In this document: positions 60,839 to 64,000 of the stretch, in pieces
How positions within the stretch are numbered: the first letter of the stretch is position 1
Layout of the letters: the number at the start of each line of letters is the position of its first letter
Source: Laspinema palackyanum D2a
GTDB lineage: Bacteria > Cyanobacteriota > Cyanobacteriia > Cyanobacteriales > Laspinemataceae
DNA length: 64,000 bases
Direction of reading: 5' to 3'
NCBI GenBank assembly: GCA_025370845.1
Contig: JAMXFF010000002.1
Location: forward strand, 1-64,000
Position numbers and translations under genes: made by a program
Notes under the pieces: model-generated
What the model saw: only the letters and a program-made list of their open reading frames with translations
What the model was told of the DNA's origin: nothing
The model's database searches: none

Positions 60839-61324
60839 TTAAAAGAGACTTAATTGGATTGAAACTGGCTCAATCAAATGTTTTTGTGGGTGAAAATTGA
60901 TAATGGTTAAGTTTTTGCGTCGAGCCTGATTGACAGCATGAAATGTTCCTCCATGTTGTCTTCCATCCCAAACAGACAAACAAAGCTGGGAATTGTTTAT
61001 CATCCATAAATTACGCTGGTTCAAACATCCAGTATAATATTTGTCCGCTAAGTAGATTTTATCAGGTGCTAAAGACAGGATATGATGATATTTCTGCTTT
61101 TGAGATTGAGACCAAAACTTGTCTTGGTCTCTACAAGGAACCACAGCAGTCCAGGGCAACTGCATCTTGCTCAGAATCTGAGCCGTTAACTGGTCAGTTC
61201 CTAATGCCATTCCAATATAAAAATGTTCTACTCCTTGTTTATTGGCGATCGCCACCAACTGTTCGATTCCCGGTATTACTGACCGAGGAATTGTTCTATG
61301 TCCAGTAAAAAATGCTGATTTCAT
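60839..61324 (-). CDS. SLOG-domain (YpsA/DUF1273-type) protein
   Basis: 161 aa. It has the SLOG nucleotide-binding layout: TGHR near the start (residues 7-10), YIGMALGTDQLTAQI (near 37), NLWMINNSQLCLSVWDG and GGTFHAVNQARR. The fold binds nucleotide-derived ligands, and such proteins occur in conflict systems and on mobile elements. The gene has a TAGGAGC ribosome-binding site 9 nt before ATG. Ligand and role here are unknown. It sits in the - strand string of small element genes. Confidence 0.8.
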   Translation of the reverse strand: MKSAFFTGHRTIPRSVIPGIEQLVAIANKQGVEHFYIGMALGTDQLTAQILSKMQLPWTAVVPCRDQDKFWSQSQKQKYHHILSLAPDKIYLADKYYTGCLNQRNLWMINNSQLCLSVWDGRQHGGTFHAVNQARRKNLTIINFHPQKHLIEPVSIQLSLF

Positions 61325-61333
61325 GATTGGCTC

Positions 61334-61534
61334 CTAAAATTCATCGGGAAATTGATTAGGAAATTGTGCGCTATCAGCATCAATTAATTCGGGTTCATCA
61401 GATTCTTGAATTAATTCAGCTTCATCTATTTCATCATCGGGGATATCTGGTTCGTATCCATATTCAGGATATGGAATTCCACAAAATTCTACCCATTGTC
61501 TTAAATAGAGCATAATCATAGGAATGAATAACAT
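61334..61534 (-). CDS. Small acidic protein
   Basis: 66 aa from ATG 61534. The start is hydrophobic (MLFIPMIMLYL) and the rest very acidic (PDIPDDEIDEAELIQESDEPELID). It may be a membrane-tethered acidic tail or simply a small orphan gene. Only 9 bp separate it from the SLOG gene, which supports co-transcription. No ribosome-binding site is obvious, so the start is uncertain. Confidence 0.4.
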   Translation of the reverse strand: MLFIPMIMLYLRQWVEFCGIPYPEYGYEPDIPDDEIDEAELIQESDEPELIDADSAQFPNQFPDEF

Positions 61535-61631
61535 CAATAACAAGAAGCGACAGCCAAGGAAACAATTATTTTTGAAGATAATCAGTCAAACAGTCAGTCA
61601 AATTATCAGTCTTCGGAGTTCGGATGCAGTT

Positions 61632-61653
61632 CATCACCTTGAACAGTTTCTCG
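61632..61653. repeat. Dispersed 22-bp repeat, copy 1
   Basis: It matches 62146-62167 with one mismatch (both contain CTTGAACAGTTTCTCG). Both copies lie in intergenic gaps of the small-gene series. Flanks are unrelated. Confidence 0.7.
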
Positions 61654-61750
61654 TCATAATGCAGCCTAAAATCTGCGAATTTTTAGGTTAAGTATTTAAG
61701 ACTTGTGGGCGGGTTTAGTCAAAAACTCGTTTGACGCGATTGCATTTCGA

Positions 61751-62056
61751 TTAATCCCACGGTAAACCCAGAACTTTATCTAAGTCTTCATCTCTTAATG
61801 ATTTGTCCTCAAATGACTCAATAGCTTCCAGTGGGTAATCATCAGGGTTAATATGTATGTGTAAAGCTAGTAAAATATTAAACCATTCGTCGTTCACGCT
61901 TAAGGTCATTGGGGCAAAGTTCTCATGATTGTACAAACCGCTATCGAATACCTCTAGCGGAGTCATAACAAAAAGAGTAGTTTCTAATACTATATAGTCT
62001 TTTTCTTTTAGTGCAGATTGGAGTTGATTGGTTTCTAAGTGTGTGACAATATTCAT
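61751..62056 (-). CDS. Hypothetical small acidic protein
   Basis: 101 aa, preceded by GGAGGAAA 8-11 nt before the ATG. It is acidic and mixed alpha/beta (VLETTLFVMTPLEVFDSGLY, LALHIHINPDDYPLEAIESF). No family recognised. It stands alone between two intergenic regions that carry the 22-bp repeat. Confidence 0.5.
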   Translation of the reverse strand: MNIVTHLETNQLQSALKEKDYIVLETTLFVMTPLEVFDSGLYNHENFAPMTLSVNDEWFNILLALHIHINPDDYPLEAIESFEDKSLRDEDLDKVLGLPWD

Positions 62057-62145
62057 CTGCTAGTTTCCTCCAAAGTAAAAAAACACGAAAACTATGCGAC
62101 CTTAAAGCACCCAATTACGGCTCTGGACATTGGCCGAAATCGCCC

Positions 62146-62167
62146 CATCATCTTGAACAGTTTCTCG
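62146..62167. repeat. Dispersed 22-bp repeat, copy 2
   Basis: The second copy of the 22-bp sequence at 61632, in the 386-bp gap between the 101-aa gene and the phospholipase-D gene. That gap otherwise holds only the terminator at 62404 and no convincing gene. Confidence 0.7.
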
Positions 62168-62403
62168 CACTGTATTCCGGAGCAATTTTCACTTGTTGAC
62201 CATGTTTCAGTTGACTGTTGTTTCCATCGCAATTTTCCCTTGACACTTGCTTTAGTTTTAGCAAAAGTCCAGAAAAACTCAAAGCTATTTAGATAAAATT
62301 AAGTAAAAAATATAAGGAATTACACAAGAATCCCGAACTAGACTACTTCATCAGAAAAAGCCAAAGTTAAAACTGAAGAAATTGAAAAAAAAGAGAGCCA
62401 AGG

Positions 62404-62434
62404 AAAAAAAGGAAGCCGGAATAATCCGACTTCC
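62404..62434 (-). terminator. Rho-independent terminator of the phospholipase-D gene
   Basis: On -, GGAAGTCGG pairs with CCGGCTTCC (62411-62434, one G-U) around ATTATT, followed by seven T (62404-62410). Confidence 0.92.
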
Positions 62435-62442
62435 CAAATCAA

Positions 62443-63819
62443 TTATTGACAACGTTTCAGTTTCTTATTGAGAGACGATTGCAGAGAATCGCTAATTCCA
62501 TAAGAAGCATAATCAGAAAGTTGTTGCATTTCCCGGTCAAAATGTGCAGCAACTATGGGTGAATGAATAACTAATAAAGTTTCATCATTGCTCGAATTAG
62601 CAGCAGCAGACCAATTATGTGAACCAGTAATCACAGTTTGACCATCAACAACAGCAAATTTATGATGAAGGCGATCGCCATGTGGTAAATTCGCAACTCC
62701 AACTTGTGCAAGATTCGGTGCCCACAATTGATTATCATCAAATTTACACTTTTGATTGGGCAACTGCACACCCATCAGGTCCAAACCCTCACTATAATAT
62801 CGATGAGCAAAACTTCGCTCAATCAAGGCTTGAACATTAACCCCAACTTTGGCACGTTCATGGAGAACATTGCTAATCTTCTGTTCACTGAATACAAACA
62901 ATGCCATATCAACCGAAGTTTTGGCTCGACTTAAGATTTGACCAATACTTCCATTGACACTATGTTCATAAGGAACTCGCGCACCAGTTCCACCAAACTG
63001 AACTGCGACCGAACTGGTTCCTAAATTAATCCATTGTTTTGGACGAAATGTTTTCTTGACACCAAACACACTATCCGTTTTTCCTCCCGGACCATCACCC
63101 CACATCAGATTAAATTCTTGTTGAAACAACTTAGCCAATTGTTGATTCTGAACTTTGACTAAATTATTCGGATTTCCACGACTGTTTTCATAACGAAAAT
63201 CTCCATGAATATCACTGGTCGTAAAATTGGCTGAAGTCACAACTACTTCCCGACCATCAACTACAACAAATTTATGGTGCATCAATCCGCTGCCTTTAGA
63301 ACCATCTGCCGTATCGTCAATTAAAGGCACTCCAGCATTTCTCAAAATCAGCAACGCATCATTTTCCGTAGGCTTTCCATCAATTAGATGAGCCAATTCT
63401 TCATAACGTTCTTTGCTGCGTTTATCGGAACCAGAGTTTAATTCACTAAAACTTTGATTGTAACTGTTTTCCAAAATGACTCGAACCCGAACACCCGCCT
63501 GATGTTTCTGAACTAAGGATGACGCAATCTTCGGTAATCGAAACTCTTGAACAGCAACATCAACTGAAACGGTGGCTGAATCAATACTATCCACAATCAA
63601 CTGTTCCAAATCATCCCCAAGTCGAGTGATTTCACGATACGGTTCAGTATATTCTGCTGCACGATTTTGATTGAAATATACTTGAACATATTTGTCCTGC
63701 GGCAATGGTTCTTGCAATTGTACTTGACGTGATTTCTTCTCTGAACCAGAGCAACTGTTATAAACTAATGCCAAAACTGCAACAATCCCCACAACTGCAA
63801 CTTTCTGAATAGATTTCAT
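62443..63819 (-). CDS. Phospholipase-D-family protein, exported
   Basis: 458 aa. The N-terminal membrane/lipoprotein-like signal (VAVVGIVAVLALVYNSCSG) may be lipidated at the Cys, although the lipobox is imperfect. Two HKD motifs are intact: HHKFVVVDG...SANFTTSD (near 180) and HHKFAVVDG...SHNWSAAANSSND (near 390). The family includes phospholipases and PLD-type nucleases such as conjugative-plasmid Nuc. CAGGAGA precedes the ATG. On this element an exported nuclease or lipid-acting role in transfer or competition is plausible. Confidence 0.88.
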   Translation of the reverse strand: MKSIQKVAVVGIVAVLALVYNSCSGSEKKSRQVQLQEPLPQDKYVQVYFNQNRAAEYTEPYREITRLGDDLEQLIVDSIDSATVSVDVAVQEFRLPKIASSLVQKHQAGVRVRVILENSYNQSFSELNSGSDKRSKERYEELAHLIDGKPTENDALLILRNAGVPLIDDTADGSKGSGLMHHKFVVVDGREVVVTSANFTTSDIHGDFRYENSRGNPNNLVKVQNQQLAKLFQQEFNLMWGDGPGGKTDSVFGVKKTFRPKQWINLGTSSVAVQFGGTGARVPYEHSVNGSIGQILSRAKTSVDMALFVFSEQKISNVLHERAKVGVNVQALIERSFAHRYYSEGLDLMGVQLPNQKCKFDDNQLWAPNLAQVGVANLPHGDRLHHKFAVVDGQTVITGSHNWSAAANSSNDETLLVIHSPIVAAHFDREMQQLSDYASYGISDSLQSSLNKKLKRCQ

Positions 63820-63843
63820 GACTGATTCTCCTGATAGATTGGT

Positions 63844-63878
63844 AAAAAAACTCAGGAAAACAATACGGTCTCCTAAGT
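63844..63878 (-). terminator. Rho-independent terminator of the right-edge gene
   Basis: On -, ACTTAGGA (63871-63878) pairs with TCCTGAGT (63850-63857, one G-U), followed by seven T. Confidence 0.85.
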
Positions 63879-63890
63879 CATCAACATCAA

Positions 63891-64000
63891 CTATTTGTCC
63901 TTGACTTTGAATGCTTTATTGGTCGTTGCAACTGCTAAAACTCCATACACCGGAATTCCAGCCGATTCAAATACTCGAATTGCTTCACGAACTGTTGCCC
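63891..64000 (-). CDS. Partial gene, C-terminus of a possible phosphoribosyltransferase-like protein
   Basis: The last 35 codons before a TAG (63891-63893) are in the window: ATVREAIRVFESAGIPVYGV then LAVATTNKAFKVKDK. The pattern T-hR-EAhRVhExAGhxVhGVLhhAT recalls the end of ComF-type phosphoribosyltransferases, but the PRPP-binding part is outside the window. A terminator follows. Confidence 0.5.
   Translation of the reverse strand, partial: ATVREAIRVFESAGIPVYGVLAVATTNKAFKVKDK

Noticed and set aside
62039..62296. 85-aa + strand ORF
   Set aside because: It overlaps the start of a well-supported - strand gene with a good ribosome-binding site, and has no domain.
1..64000. CRISPR array, tRNA and rRNA genes
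   Set aside because: No regularly spaced identical repeats of CRISPR type and no cloverleaf or rRNA signatures were seen by eye.

Overview
The window looks like a filamentous cyanobacterium. HIP1 octamers (GCGATCGC) are scattered through it. Many proteins are of types common in Oscillatoriales-like genomes: TPR/glycosyltransferase fusions, RTX-repeat proteins, a CHAT protease, a haemagglutination-domain exoprotein and orphan TnpB genes. I name no genus.

Region 1 (1-15.8 kb) is a surface-glycan locus. On + lie a GT92/sulfotransferase fusion (5' end broken), a GT2 enzyme, a sulfotransferase with a very long 14-residue-repeat coiled coil, and a sulfotransferase pseudogene with an in-frame stop. 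Facing them on - are an RTX protein, a 1475-aa TPR/GT61 protein, a GT2-GT4 protein and a methyltransferase with TPRs. The TPR/GT61 and GT2-GT4 reading frames are separated only by a run of ten A with a classical A AAA AAC slippery heptamer, and the GT2 core begins upstream of any usual start codon.

Region 2 (15.8-21.3 kb) is mobile-element debris: a MITE-like inverted-repeat element, a cluster of GGGACAGC/CTGTCCC boxes, two intact orphan TnpB genes, and copy A of an iteron-like noncoding element.

Region 3 (21.3-30.9 kb, - strand) is a compact type I restriction-modification operon: hsdM, hsdS, an AlbA_2/HATPase gene, hsdR and a YgjP-like metallopeptidase, mostly with ATGA overlaps.

Region 4 (31-64 kb) looks like a plasmid or integrated element, AT-richer and full of short overlapping genes. 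It opens with three paralogous XRE-type regulators, a DUF3102-like protein (plus a decayed tandem copy), a ribbon-helix-helix regulator and a roughly 355-nt structured RNA that may be an orphan HEARO/IscB omega RNA. An operon at 37.5-46.4 kb encodes a VirD4/FtsK-like ATPase, several small membrane proteins, an M23-like protein, a second envelope protein and a RuvC-like nuclease; I suggest it is an uncharacterised DNA-transfer or envelope machine. Then come a surface/CHAT cluster (collagen-like protein, PPC-domain protein, CHAT protease, TPR-membrane protein, FecR-like protein, TpsA-like exoprotein), an SNase, a Gp37/Gp68-type radical-SAM-like protein, many small unknowns, a SLOG protein and a phospholipase-D-family protein. 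Copy B of the iteron-like element lies at 53.3-53.8 kb, about 32.8 kb from copy A and in the same orientation.

Functions are inferred from motifs read by eye; no database search was run. In particular, the HEARO identity, the transfer role of the 37-46 kb operon and the frameshift are hypotheses.
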